Origin: Rickettsiales bacterium | Lineage (GTDB): Bacteria > Pseudomonadota > Alphaproteobacteria > Rickettsiales > Deianiraeaceae | Reading direction: 5' to 3' | Assembly: GCA_017477855.1 (NCBI GenBank) | Contig: JAFUUN010000093.1 | Span: forward strand, 1-27,070 | Length of the DNA: 27,070 bases | Part shown: one piece after another, positions 16,519-24,406 of the stretch | How positions within the stretch are numbered: position 1 is the first letter of the stretch | How the letters are laid out: every line of letters starts with the position of its first letter | Translations under genes and position numbers: made by a program | Notes under the pieces: generated by a model | What the model was told of the DNA's origin: nothing | The model's input: the letters and a program-made list of their open reading frames with translations, nothing else | The model's database searches: none

Positions 16519-18789
16519 TCACTTCTTCTTTGTTGTTTTTTTTACCCTCTTCCTCTGCGCTGCAATAGCTTCCTTTGCCTTTTCAAGCGTGATTTCATGA
16601 TAAGGTTTTTCTTTGTAGGAATAAAACTTTTTGTCGCAGAGAACATATGGCCCAAACTTGCCAATATTTGTAGAAATTTCATTACCGTTGTCATCTGGGC
16701 CGAGTTTTAGTGGCAACGAGAGATAGAAATCCAAGATTTCAGGTGTAATCTCGCCATCCGGCAAGCTGCTGCGCTTGATTTTTCCGTCTTTATTGTATTC
16801 ACAATAGCGCCCATATGGCCCTTTTTTAATGATTACCTCGCCGTAAATTTTGTGGTTCATTGTCTGGTTTTCACCACTTGACGAGTGCTCAGAACGGCCT
16901 TCCAGTGGCATTGCATAGTTGCAATTTGGATAGTTCATGCAGCCAAAAAAGCACCCCGTTCTACTGCTTTTCAGACCAATTTTTCCGCCGCATTTCGGAC
17001 ATTTCCTTGCCTCCTCCGAGCCTAAGAAATAGTCGCTAAAAATGTCATTGAGAGGTTTAAAAATCATTTCAAAATCTGTCTTCATGATGTCCTCAACGTT
17101 TTTGTGAAACGGCGTCCAGAAATCATTCAAAAACTTTAACTTTTCAAGCTTGCCATCGGATATAACATCCAAATCCTCCTCCAACTTCGCAGTGTAGTTA
17201 TACTCCACATATTTCGTAAAAAACTGCTTCAAAAACACGCTCACGACAATGCCGCGCGAAGTCGGAATAAACTGGCGCTTTTCAATTTTTACATACTCTC
17301 TGTCCTGCAAAATTGAGATAATCGTAGCATATGTTGAAGGCCTTCCAATGCCATAACTTTCCAGTGTTTTGATAAGCGAGGCCTCGGTATAGCGCGCCGG
17401 CGGATTTGTGAAATGTTGCTCTTTTTTTGTGGTCTTGACATCAAGCACATCACCAACTTTCATGTTTGGAATAAGTTTATCACTGTCATCCTCGTCGCCA
17501 ACCTCGTAATTCTCGTTTTTGATATTATAAACCGCGAGATAACCGTTGAATTTCAACTGACTGCCATTCACCCGAGCAAGCGCTGTGTTTTTGCCATCTT
17601 TGGCCTCTAAATCAATGGTCTGGCGAGCAAAAATAGCTGGCATCATCTGGCAAGCAACAGTGCGTTTCCATATCAAATCATACAGCCGCGTGGCATCTTT
17701 TTCAAGCTTTGATGCCAGTTTTTCAGGCGTATTATCCATGTGTGTCGGACGAATTGCTTCGTGGGCCTCCTGCGCATTTTTCTGTTTGGTTTTATACGCA
17801 ATGGCCTTCGCGGGCAGATAATTAGTACCAAAACGCTGTTTGATAATGTCCCTGATACCAGAAATAGCAGCACCGCTCAGCGTCATTCCATCAGTTCTCA
17901 TGTAGGTTATAAGCCCTTGCTCGTATAAATGCTGTGCGATTGTCATGGTTTTCTTACTTGAAAAGCCCAACTTGCGAACCGCATCCTGTTGTAAAAGCGC
18001 TGTCGTAAATGGTGGATATGGATTTTGTTTGACATCCTTTGTCTCGTTTTTAATAACTTTGAACTCCCCTGCCCCCTTAATGCTTTTGCAAATATCCTCC
18101 GCCGTGGCCTCATTTTTAGGGTAATCCACATCAAAAGTTTTGTCATTAAACTTTACAACGCGCGCATCAACCTTCTCATTTTTGGCCGTTTGCATGCCGC
18201 AATTTATCGTCCAATATTCTTCTGGAACAAACTTTTTTATTTCAAATTCACGGTCAACAATCATGCGAAGTGCCACCGACTGTACGCGCCCCGCTGATTT
18301 AGCTCCGGGTAGCTTTCTCCATAAAACTGGCGATAGATTAAAACCCACCAAATAGTCCAAAGTTTGTCGTGATTGCTGGGCGTCCACAAGGTTATTGTCA
18401 ATCTTGCGCGGATTTTCCAGTGCGTTCATGATTGCGTTTTTTGTGATTTCTGTGTAAGTAATACGATAAAACTGCGACGGCTTGGCCACTTTTTTAGCTG
18501 TCAAAACATCATACAGCGACTGCGCTATGGCCTCCCCTTCCCTATCAGGGTCGCTTGCGAGGTAGATTTTCTCGCAGTTTTTAGCCAAATCGCAAATCTT
18601 TTTCACCTGCGGTTTTGACTTTGCAATTATCTGATAATTCAACTTAAAGTTGTGCGCCACATCAACCCCATCGTTCTTCTGCAAAAGCTCGCGGATGTGC
18701 CCTATTGAAGCTATCACCTGATAATTTTTTCCCAAATATTGTCCTATCGTTTTTGCTTTTGCCGGCGACTCCACTATAAAGAGGTTCAT
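16519..18789 (-). CDS. topA: DNA topoisomerase I (type IA)
   Basis: TopA relaxes negatively supercoiled DNA by breaking one strand through a tyrosine. The start at ATG 18789 gives MNLFIVESPAKAKTI, the normal family N-terminus of the Toprim domain, and 756 aa. An in-frame ATG at 18861 would add 24 residues without family support. Motifs in order: the Toprim acidic triad SDPDREGEA (about 79-87), PGAKSAGRVQSVALR, the active-site Tyr296 in GLITYMRTDG, QEAHEAIRPT, GIGRPSTYATI, then one complete four-cysteine zinc ribbon (CPKC...C...C, about 597-623). The C-terminus is Lys-rich (KKTTKKK). It is transcribed toward a good intrinsic terminator and lies downstream of the leuS region on the same strand, separated by about 290 bp of gene remnants. 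Confidence 0.96.
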   Translation of the reverse strand: MNLFIVESPAKAKTIGQYLGKNYQVIASIGHIRELLQKNDGVDVAHNFKLNYQIIAKSKPQVKKICDLAKNCEKIYLASDPDREGEAIAQSLYDVLTAKKVAKPSQFYRITYTEITKNAIMNALENPRKIDNNLVDAQQSRQTLDYLVGFNLSPVLWRKLPGAKSAGRVQSVALRMIVDREFEIKKFVPEEYWTINCGMQTAKNEKVDARVVKFNDKTFDVDYPKNEATAEDICKSIKGAGEFKVIKNETKDVKQNPYPPFTTALLQQDAVRKLGFSSKKTMTIAQHLYEQGLITYMRTDGMTLSGAAISGIRDIIKQRFGTNYLPAKAIAYKTKQKNAQEAHEAIRPTHMDNTPEKLASKLEKDATRLYDLIWKRTVACQMMPAIFARQTIDLEAKDGKNTALARVNGSQLKFNGYLAVYNIKNENYEVGDEDDSDKLIPNMKVGDVLDVKTTKKEQHFTNPPARYTEASLIKTLESYGIGRPSTYATIISILQDREYVKIEKRQFIPTSRGIVVSVFLKQFFTKYVEYNYTAKLEEDLDVISDGKLEKLKFLNDFWTPFHKNVEDIMKTDFEMIFKPLNDIFSDYFLGSEEARKCPKCGGKIGLKSSRTGCFFGCMNYPNCNYAMPLEGRSEHSSSGENQTMNHKIYGEVIIKKGPYGRYCEYNKDGKIKRSSLPDGEITPEILDFYLSLPLKLGPDDNGNEISTNIGKFGPYVLCDKKFYSYKEKPYHEITLEKAKEAIAAQRKRVKKTTKKK

Positions 18790-18886
18790 ATCTGTTGCGT
18801 CCGCGCACTGTGGAAGTGAAATTGTAAAATGCAAGTGTGAAAGGTTTTGTGAATTATCCAATGAAATATAAAAAAAATTGCGTTAA

Positions 18887-19012
18887 TTATGGCGTTATTT
18901 GAATTTTTAGAAAAATTTCGACAGAGCTTAAATAATTTGCCATCATTCTCGTTTCATAAAAATCTTTTCTCACACATTCATCTATCCAATCTGGCAATGG
19001 TTTACCTACTGG
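18887..19012 (-). pseudogene. Short open frame, probable gene remnant
   Basis: Between topA and the duplicated leuS tail, a minus-strand frame opens directly after a TGA and encodes about 41 residues with protein-like composition, including KPLPDWIDECVRKDF and ETRMMANYLSSVEIFL, ending at TAA. It has no start codon until two Met codons near its middle. It is best explained as the 3' end of a gene whose upstream part is gone. I cannot name the parent gene. The rest of the 18790-19073 gap shows nothing else I can support. Confidence 0.3.
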
Positions 19013-19073
19013 TCAATTGAATATATTGTTTTTGTTTCCTCTGTATTAAGAAAACCATTCTTTTTATATTCGC

Positions 19074-19134
19074 TTACACCACAAAATTCACCATCTTTCC
19101 TGCCTTTGAGTTGACAAAAATTTTGCTTGCATTT
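19074..19134 (-). pseudogene. Duplicated 3' end of leuS
   Basis: Read on the minus strand, this encodes ASKIFVNSKAGKMVNFVV and a TAA. The true leuS terminus just upstream reads KKTIVVNSKTGKMVNFVV. About 39 of 48 bases match by eye. Many differences are synonymous, so this is a diverged copy rather than a fresh duplication. It begins 13 bases after the stop of the 157-aa gene. The two leuS tails thus bracket that gene as imperfect direct repeats about 0.55 kb apart. The piece has no start codon of its own and is unlikely to be translated. Confidence 0.85.
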
Positions 19135-19146
19135 GATGGGTAATTG

Positions 19147-19620
19147 TCAAGGGGATTTTGTGAGCACATTATAACATTCTTCAATGTGTTTGTTATCCTT
19201 GAAGTAAGACCGCAGTTTGTTGAAATCGGTGTCGTTAAGGCGAGTGCCGTTGCGGTATTGTTGAATAATTTGTTGTACAACATTTTTGTAGTTATTTGTG
19301 CATCTCCAGCGCTCGTTTGAAATTTCATTTCTAATATCATTGTCAATATAGTAAACTACGTCTGCTGGAATTTTTACAACTGAAATCTTGCGAGTTATAT
19401 TTGATGGTAATGAAGCTGGATGCACACCACTATTTGCAATAGAATTTTCTGCAATAATAGAAAATATTGTATTCAATTTGTTTATTGTTTCTTGCTCTAT
19501 TTGTTTCTTCCTGTCTTCCACCAACCATTTGTGATTTTTGTATGTGAAATAAAACATACAACATCCAACAAAGGCACTAATTATCGTAAAAATATTTGTT
19601 ATTATGTTAAAAGTTTGCAT
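19147..19620 (-). CDS. Small membrane-anchored orphan protein inserted at the leuS 3' end
   Basis: This 157-aa protein is not recognised. Residues 5-27 (NIITNIFTIISAFVGCCMFYFTY) form one membrane span at the N-terminus. A basic, helical segment follows (WLVEDRKKQIEQETINKLN), then a soluble C-terminal domain. The layout suggests a single-pass inner-membrane protein with its bulk in the cytoplasm. Its ATG lies 2 bp after the leuS stop, so it could be co-translated with leuS. It is followed at once by a second, diverged copy of the leuS terminus. This placement between two leuS tails marks it as a cassette inserted at the 3' end of leuS. A small accessory or defence-type function would fit the context but cannot be shown. 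Confidence 0.7.
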   Translation of the reverse strand: MQTFNIITNIFTIISAFVGCCMFYFTYKNHKWLVEDRKKQIEQETINKLNTIFSIIAENSIANSGVHPASLPSNITRKISVVKIPADVVYYIDNDIRNEISNERWRCTNNYKNVVQQIIQQYRNGTRLNDTDFNKLRSYFKDNKHIEECYNVLTKSP

Positions 19621-19622
19621 TT

Positions 19623-20360
19623 TTATACCACAAAATTCACCATCTTGCCAGTTTTGGAATTGACAACAATAGTTTTTTTCACCTCTTTTCCAGCCAGCGC
19701 ATTTGCAACTTTATCCTGTTTTTTGGCCTCGTCAATGATTACTTGCTCTTCCAAATTCTTGTCAAGAGTTATACACACCTTAAACTTACCATTCACCGCA
19801 ATACTCACTTGCATTGTGGTTTCTTCAAGATATTTTGTATCAACAGCAGGCAATTTTTGCTGACAGCATAACCCTTCGCTACCCAGCAACTGCCACATCG
19901 CCTCGCACATATGCGGACAAATTGGTGCAAAGACAATCGCAACATTTTTCATCACCACACCAAGAGTATAATTGTTATTCTTGTCGGCATAGTCCAGCCC
20001 GCTCAAAAAGTTAGTGAATTCGCGAAGTTTTGCAATCGCAACATTGAACTCAAACCGCTCAAAACAGCTAATATATGCATTCAAAAAGCGGTGCATTTGC
20101 TTTATCATCTCCGGATTTTCAACACCCGCCCGCTCGGTCGCCGTGCAAGCCAAAGCCCACACCCTTTGCAAGTATTTATGCACACTTTTCACACCCGCAT
20201 CCGTCCACTCAAACTCCTTCTCATATGGAGTGTCGCTCAAAATAAACATTCTGGCACTATCTGCCCCATATTTCTCAAAAATCTCCGTTGGAGCCACCAC
20301 ATTCTTCTTTGATTTTGACATTTTCTCAATGCCGACTGAAAAAACTTCTTGCATAGACAT
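19623..20360 (-). CDS. leuS: Leucine--tRNA ligase, C-terminal part (split gene)
   Basis: This part holds the KMSKS end of the class I catalytic fold and the anticodon-binding and C-terminal domains of LeuRS. From ATG 20360 it is 245 aa. It begins MSMQEVFSVGIEKMSKSKK, with the ATP-binding KMSKS loop in place, and continues with IFEKYGADSARMFIL, FEWTDAGVKSVHKYLQRVW and FAPICPHMCEAMWQLLG. It ends TGKMVNFVV, the usual LeuRS terminus. An in-frame TTG at 20402 would add 14 unrelated residues. Combined with the upstream part (588 aa) the total, about 833 aa, is close to a normal LeuRS, so little or no protein has been lost. The break falls in the variable hairpin just before KMSKS. A working two-chain enzyme is plausible: Aquifex aeolicus LeuRS is naturally alpha/beta. 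Decay with another leuS elsewhere is the alternative. Confidence 0.92.
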   Translation of the reverse strand: MSMQEVFSVGIEKMSKSKKNVVAPTEIFEKYGADSARMFILSDTPYEKEFEWTDAGVKSVHKYLQRVWALACTATERAGVENPEMIKQMHRFLNAYISCFERFEFNVAIAKLREFTNFLSGLDYADKNNNYTLGVVMKNVAIVFAPICPHMCEAMWQLLGSEGLCCQQKLPAVDTKYLEETTMQVSIAVNGKFKVCITLDKNLEEQVIIDEAKKQDKVANALAGKEVKKTIVVNSKTGKMVNFVV

Positions 20361-20409
20361 AAAATATATGTGCTTATGGTTAATATAAAAATCAAATTTC
20401 AATTAAAAA

Positions 20410-20949
20410 TTATATATTGTTGCATTTTTTATACCCAATTTGTTTTTTAATTTCGTTTATTTGTTCTTTATTTTTTGTTATTTGACAATTACATACTTTA
20501 TTTGCACCTATTTCTTCCTTACATTTTTCTTGTTTAGCAAGATATTCTTGCTGTTTTTCTTTTTTTTCAAGAAGGCGTTCGCATTTTTTTATCCTATCTT
20601 TATTATAAAAATAATATTTTTTACCAGCATTAAAATTAGATATTTTATCGGTTTTTATGCATGTGTTTGCGATAAATTTATTATTTTCAAAATGAGGCTG
20701 GATAATATGTTTTACACTCGGGGCGCTCACAATGATGTTTATACCTTTTTCCATATTTATTTTTTTAAAAAGTTCATTTAAATCACTCATACCTCCGTGG
20801 CATATATAATTTGTAAATTTTACATTTTCCGGTTGAAGCTTATCTATAATTTTCTCTATATGTTGTTTCAAAATCGCTTTTTTGTTTTTACCTCTCTTAA
20901 TTGACAAAAAGCCATTTTCTTTTCCATGCAAATCAAGATATATGTGCAA
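20410..20949 (-). CDS. Orphan protein in the leuS insert, possible caspase-like dyad
   Basis: The coordinates give the part after TTG 20949 (179 aa), but the same frame is open and protein-like back to about 21228, with stretches such as FYIYFGFINKENNQGLATS and LTDEKTFITNLSNVIKQL. There is no ATG, GTG or TTG in that extension. The gene may use a non-standard start or have lost its start. IYLDLHGKENG (His8) is followed 42 residues later by NYICHGGMSD (Cys50). That hydrophobic-His-Gly then Cys-x-Gly order is typical of clan CD cysteine peptidases such as caspases, and resembles the one in the 1738-aa protein. The identification is motif-level only. The C-terminus is Lys/Glu-rich and helical. 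The gene lies between a leuS-N fragment and true leuS-C. Confidence 0.55.
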   Translation of the reverse strand: MHIYLDLHGKENGFLSIKRGKNKKAILKQHIEKIIDKLQPENVKFTNYICHGGMSDLNELFKKINMEKGINIIVSAPSVKHIIQPHFENNKFIANTCIKTDKISNFNAGKKYYFYNKDRIKKCERLLEKKEKQQEYLAKQEKCKEEIGANKVCNCQITKNKEQINEIKKQIGYKKCNNI

Positions 20950-21167
20950 ATTTTTGTATTTATTATTGTTATCTAACTGTTTTATGACATTTGATAAATT
21001 CGTTATAAATGTTTTCTCGTCTGTAAGATCTACAAATTTTATATTATGATGTTTAGTTTTTTTATAATTATAAATTTCTTCTGAAGTAGCTAATCCTTGA
21101 TTATTTTCTTTATTTATAAAACCGAAATATATATAAAAAGTGTCGTTACTGTTTGTTTTAATATCGC

Positions 21168-21185
21168 ATATATATATATATATAT
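21168..21185. repeat. (AT)9 dinucleotide microsatellite
   Basis: Nine AT units lie within the upstream extension of the orphan open frame (minus strand). That frame reads through them as alternating Ile and Tyr codons. Loss or gain of a unit would shift the frame, which could explain the missing normal start or allow on/off switching. Confidence 0.8.
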
Positions 21186-21237
21186 CAATTATATATAATA
21201 ATGAATTTTTGTCAATGATTTTTAATAGTTATTATTA

Positions 21238-21280
21238 TATCCAATACTTTCCTTCTCTCTTCACAACCTTACTCACTTCA
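21238..21280 (-). pseudogene. Diverged copy of the end of leuS-N
   Basis: On the minus strand this reads GEVSKVVKREGKYWI, followed by three TAA codons in a row (21229-21237). The true leuS-N end reads VEASKVVKKEGKWWME. About 33 of 40 bases match by eye. The differences include synonymous changes, so the copy is old or came from another lineage. It lies between the ABC transporter and the orphan protein and marks the upstream edge of a second cassette. Confidence 0.8.
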
Positions 21281-21314
21281 CCCACCACCTTAAACCACCA
21301 TTTTTATTTTTCAA

Positions 21315-23171
21315 CTATTCGCAATGGAGTTTTTCTTTCATTTCCTGTTTCTCCCACAATTTTTTATATGCACCACCGTCTTTGTTAATAAGCTCGTCGT
21401 GGGTGCCTTCTTCAACAATATTTCCGTGCCTCAAAACAACAATTCTATCCATATTTTTCAATGTGTGAAGTTTGTGAGAAATCGCAATAACCGTTTTGCC
21501 CTCCATCAATCGTTCAAAACTCTCTTGAATTGCGGTCTCGTTTTCCGCATCGAGAGCAGAAGTTGCCTCATCTAATATCAAAATTGGTGCATTTTTCAAC
21601 ATTGCTCTTGCAATTAAAATTCTTTGTCTTTGTCCGCCAGACAACTTCATTCCTCGCTCTCCAACATTGGTTTCGTAGCCATATTCAAGTTCCGTTATAA
21701 ACTCGTGGGCATTCGCTTTTTTAGCCACTTCAATAACTTCCTCCAGTGTTGCATCTTGCTTGGCATATCTTATATTTTCAAGCACACTGCGGTTAAATAA
21801 AGTATTATCCTGCGAAACAAAAGAAAAATTGTCTTTCAAACTCTCTTCGTTAATGTTTTTAATATCTTTGCCATCTATCAAGATTTGCCCGTCCGCAAGC
21901 GTCAGGTTTCTCAAAATCAAGTTGATAAGTGTAGTTTTTCCACAACCAGATTTTCCAACCAAACCAGTTTTCTCTCCTGCTTTAATTGATAAGTTAAAAC
22001 CATCAAAAACTTTAATTTTTCCATATGAAAACTTGGCATTTTTGATTTCAATGTTTCCTTTTTCAACTTTCAACATTTCACGGCTATGTATATGCTCCGC
22101 GATCTTGCCTTTATTCATCATATTTAGTCCCTCCTTGATTTCACCAACTTGTTGTATTAAATCAAAAGCAGTGTTTTGCAAAACGCATAATATTCCAAAA
22201 CAAGAACCGCTTACTCCCATAGCATAAACCATTCCTGCGATTGTTATTTTTCCTTGTGAATACAAATACAATTCAGTTCCATAAAATAAAGCACAACTGA
22301 TAACAACAGCTAATATTCCTCTTATAATCTTTATAACTTCAACAAACATCAATGATTTTGCTATTCTTTTTGACTCAAAGTTTTGAATTCTTTTCACTCT
22401 TTCAAGCTCTTGTTTTTTTTTGCAGAAAAATATTACACTTGACAAATTCATTATTATATCAGTAATGACCGATATTGTATTTCCATAAGCCAGCACTGAT
22501 TTTTGTTGCAATCTCATTATTTTGTTATACGACAGAACACAAACCAACACAAACAAAATCGCAAATAAAGAAGAAATTAAAAACAAAAGCCAATGCACTG
22601 AAATTATAGAAAACAACAAAATAAAGAAAGTTATCAATAAAGGACAAACCGTTATTGATATGTTTTTTAAAAAGTATTTTGTATTAAATAAAATCTTATT
22701 CAAACTACTACTTAAAAATCCAGTTGATGTTTGTGTTAAGTACTCATAAGAATTCTCCATTGTTCTCGACAAGTAAGATATTTTAATTCTCGCATCAATA
22801 GTTGGTTCAAAAGTTTTGTTATAATACCAACAACTTGTTCTGCATACAATCTCTTGAATAGTACATAAACCAGTCATTGCAACAACAGGCGCAATTAAAA
22901 GTTTAACAATTTCGGCATTTGTCCCTTTGCTGTTTTCAAGTATGCTAACAATCCATCTTGAAAAGAAAGACATAAACGACCAATCAAATAATTGACCAAA
23001 TGTAAAAGCAAGCGTAACGATAGCATATTTTACTCTCCAACCTTTCAAAATTGAATTGATAAAATATAAAAATGACATCGCTTTCTTGTCATTTTCAAGG
23101 CTGGTCGTGTAATCTTTTGACAAAAACCGCCAGTTTTTGATGTAATTAAATTTGTGTTTTGATAAGAACAT
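21315..23171 (-). CDS. ABC exporter, fused membrane and ATPase domains
   Basis: This is a type I ABC exporter half-transporter (618 aa), expected to act as a homodimer in the inner membrane and to use ATP to move a lipid, peptide or drug outward. Residues 1 to about 345 carry around six membrane helices. The ATPase domain follows with Walker A GKSGCGKTT (406-414), Q-loop Gln454, signature LSGGQ (510-514), Walker B ILILDEA (Asp534, Glu535) and the H-loop His566, so all catalytic parts are intact. The length is typical of MsbA-like proteins. The substrate cannot be read from the sequence. The N-terminal 40 residues are unusually long and basic. It lies inside the leuS insert between a leuS-C fragment and a leuS-N fragment, so it is probably an acquired gene. 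Confidence 0.9.
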   Translation of the reverse strand: MFLSKHKFNYIKNWRFLSKDYTTSLENDKKAMSFLYFINSILKGWRVKYAIVTLAFTFGQLFDWSFMSFFSRWIVSILENSKGTNAEIVKLLIAPVVAMTGLCTIQEIVCRTSCWYYNKTFEPTIDARIKISYLSRTMENSYEYLTQTSTGFLSSSLNKILFNTKYFLKNISITVCPLLITFFILLFSIISVHWLLFLISSLFAILFVLVCVLSYNKIMRLQQKSVLAYGNTISVITDIIMNLSSVIFFCKKKQELERVKRIQNFESKRIAKSLMFVEVIKIIRGILAVVISCALFYGTELYLYSQGKITIAGMVYAMGVSGSCFGILCVLQNTAFDLIQQVGEIKEGLNMMNKGKIAEHIHSREMLKVEKGNIEIKNAKFSYGKIKVFDGFNLSIKAGEKTGLVGKSGCGKTTLINLILRNLTLADGQILIDGKDIKNINEESLKDNFSFVSQDNTLFNRSVLENIRYAKQDATLEEVIEVAKKANAHEFITELEYGYETNVGERGMKLSGGQRQRILIARAMLKNAPILILDEATSALDAENETAIQESFERLMEGKTVIAISHKLHTLKNMDRIVVLRHGNIVEEGTHDELINKDGGAYKKLWEKQEMKEKLHCE

Positions 23172-23201
23172 ATTTCATTGTTTATTTAAATATTTTTATA
23201 T

Positions 23202-23280
23202 TCAACTCATGAGAGTGTTTAATTTTGGCTTTGACATTTTCTCAATGCCGACTGAAAAAACTTGTTGCATAGATATAAAA
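23202..23280 (-). pseudogene. Copy of the start of leuS-C
   Basis: On the minus strand a 22-codon frame from ATG 23270 reads MQQVFSVGIEKMSKPKLN and soon stops at TGA 23202. The true leuS-C starts MQEVFSVGIEKMSKSKK. Positions 23231-23280 match 20315-20364 at 48 of 50 bases by eye, including sequence upstream of the ATG. The KMSKS motif is altered to KMSKP. The copy follows the methyltransferase gene by 1 bp and lies ahead of the ABC transporter, so it marks the downstream edge of the R-M cassette. Confidence 0.9.
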
Positions 23281-23281
23281 A

Positions 23282-24406
23282 CTAACCAAATAATTGTTTT
23301 TCTAATTGTTTTAGTTTCAAAGAAATATCAAAAGTGTTTTTATTATCTATATTATGTTGTTCTATTTTTTTATAGTTAACTTGAAAGCAATTATTATTAA
23401 ATGATAAGTTGTTTATGTAATTTAATTCAATCATTGTTTCTTGATTTGTTATAACATCAACATCCAAATTGTTATTATGATATTTTGGTTTTTGTTTTTC
23501 TTTTGTATATTTGTCAATAAATTCTTTATGTTTTTGTAATCTTTCATTTATAATTTTATTTCCTTGAATTTGTAAATTATTAAATCCACTTTTTATTATT
23601 TCATCAAAATTATTATCCAATTCAATACCAATAGAGTTTCTTTCGGCAATAGCAGAAGCAAACATCGTTGTTCCAGTTCCTACAAATGTGTCTAAAATTG
23701 TATCGCCTTTGCAAGAAAACATATTTATTATTCTATACGGCAAATCAATACAATAACCAGCACTTCTTGCTCTGGTTTTGTCATTTTTTAAATCTTGTTT
23801 AACACCCTTTAATTCCCATATATCACTAAACCAAGTATTTCTTTCTTCCCAAAAATAAGCACTTTCTCTTCTATTTTGTTTTTCTTGCTCTGTTTTAAAA
23901 TCTCTTTTACCTTTTCTAAAAATTAAAATATATTCATGTTCTAACGTAATATATGCTCCACTTGGCAACATACCTGAACCCATAAATTTATTTGGAGCAT
24001 TTGCTGTTTTTTTCCATAAAATAAGTGGTAAAACATCAAAGCCAAGATTTATAAAATCTTCTGTAATTCTTGAATGATTTGAATAAAGTTGAAAATGATT
24101 ATTTATTGTTCTTGTCGCATCACCGATATTTATCACAACAAAACCGCCAATTTTAACAACTCTATTTAATTCTTTCCAAACTTTATCTAATTCATTATGC
24201 ATTAAATAAAACATTTCATTTTCATTATTATTTTGAAATTGTGTCTTGATTTCTTTATTTTGATTAAAAAACATTTCATCCCACATTTCAATCATTGGGT
24301 ATGGTGGAGATGTCATTACCAAATCAATAGAATTATCTTGTATGAAATCAAGTTTTCTACTATCTGCAAAATATAATTTATGTGTTGTGTTTTTTATATT
24401 ATTCAT
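23282..24406 (-). CDS. DNA methyltransferase, probable N4-cytosine type
   Basis: This is the modification enzyme of an R-M pair and would transfer a methyl group from S-adenosylmethionine to DNA. Motif IV is TSPPY (32-36), the form typical of N4-cytosine enzymes, and motif I, DTFVGTGTT (239-247), comes later. That order defines the beta class of amino-methyltransferases. Other supporting blocks are VKIGGFVVINIGD and the substrate-region DIWEL. The length is 374 aa, with an Asn/Lys-rich C-terminal tail after about residue 300 that may not be part of the catalytic fold. The ATG overlaps the last codons of the nuclease gene by 8 bp, so the two are probably translationally coupled. If the partner is MjaI-like, the site would be CTAG. 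It is more AT-rich than leuS, which fits acquisition. Confidence 0.88.
   Translation of the reverse strand: MNNIKNTTHKLYFADSRKLDFIQDNSIDLVMTSPPYPMIEMWDEMFFNQNKEIKTQFQNNNENEMFYLMHNELDKVWKELNRVVKIGGFVVINIGDATRTINNHFQLYSNHSRITEDFINLGFDVLPLILWKKTANAPNKFMGSGMLPSGAYITLEHEYILIFRKGKRDFKTEQEKQNRRESAYFWEERNTWFSDIWELKGVKQDLKNDKTRARSAGYCIDLPYRIINMFSCKGDTILDTFVGTGTTMFASAIAERNSIGIELDNNFDEIIKSGFNNLQIQGNKIINERLQKHKEFIDKYTKEKQKPKYHNNNLDVDVITNQETMIELNYINNLSFNNNCFQVNYKKIEQHNIDNKNTFDISLKLKQLEKQLFG

Noticed and set aside
18887..19012. A Cas9 remnant, suggested by the ETR followed by a helix with Leu
   Set aside because: The match is only a few residues, the usual RQL is absent, and no CRISPR repeats or other cas genes occur in the window.
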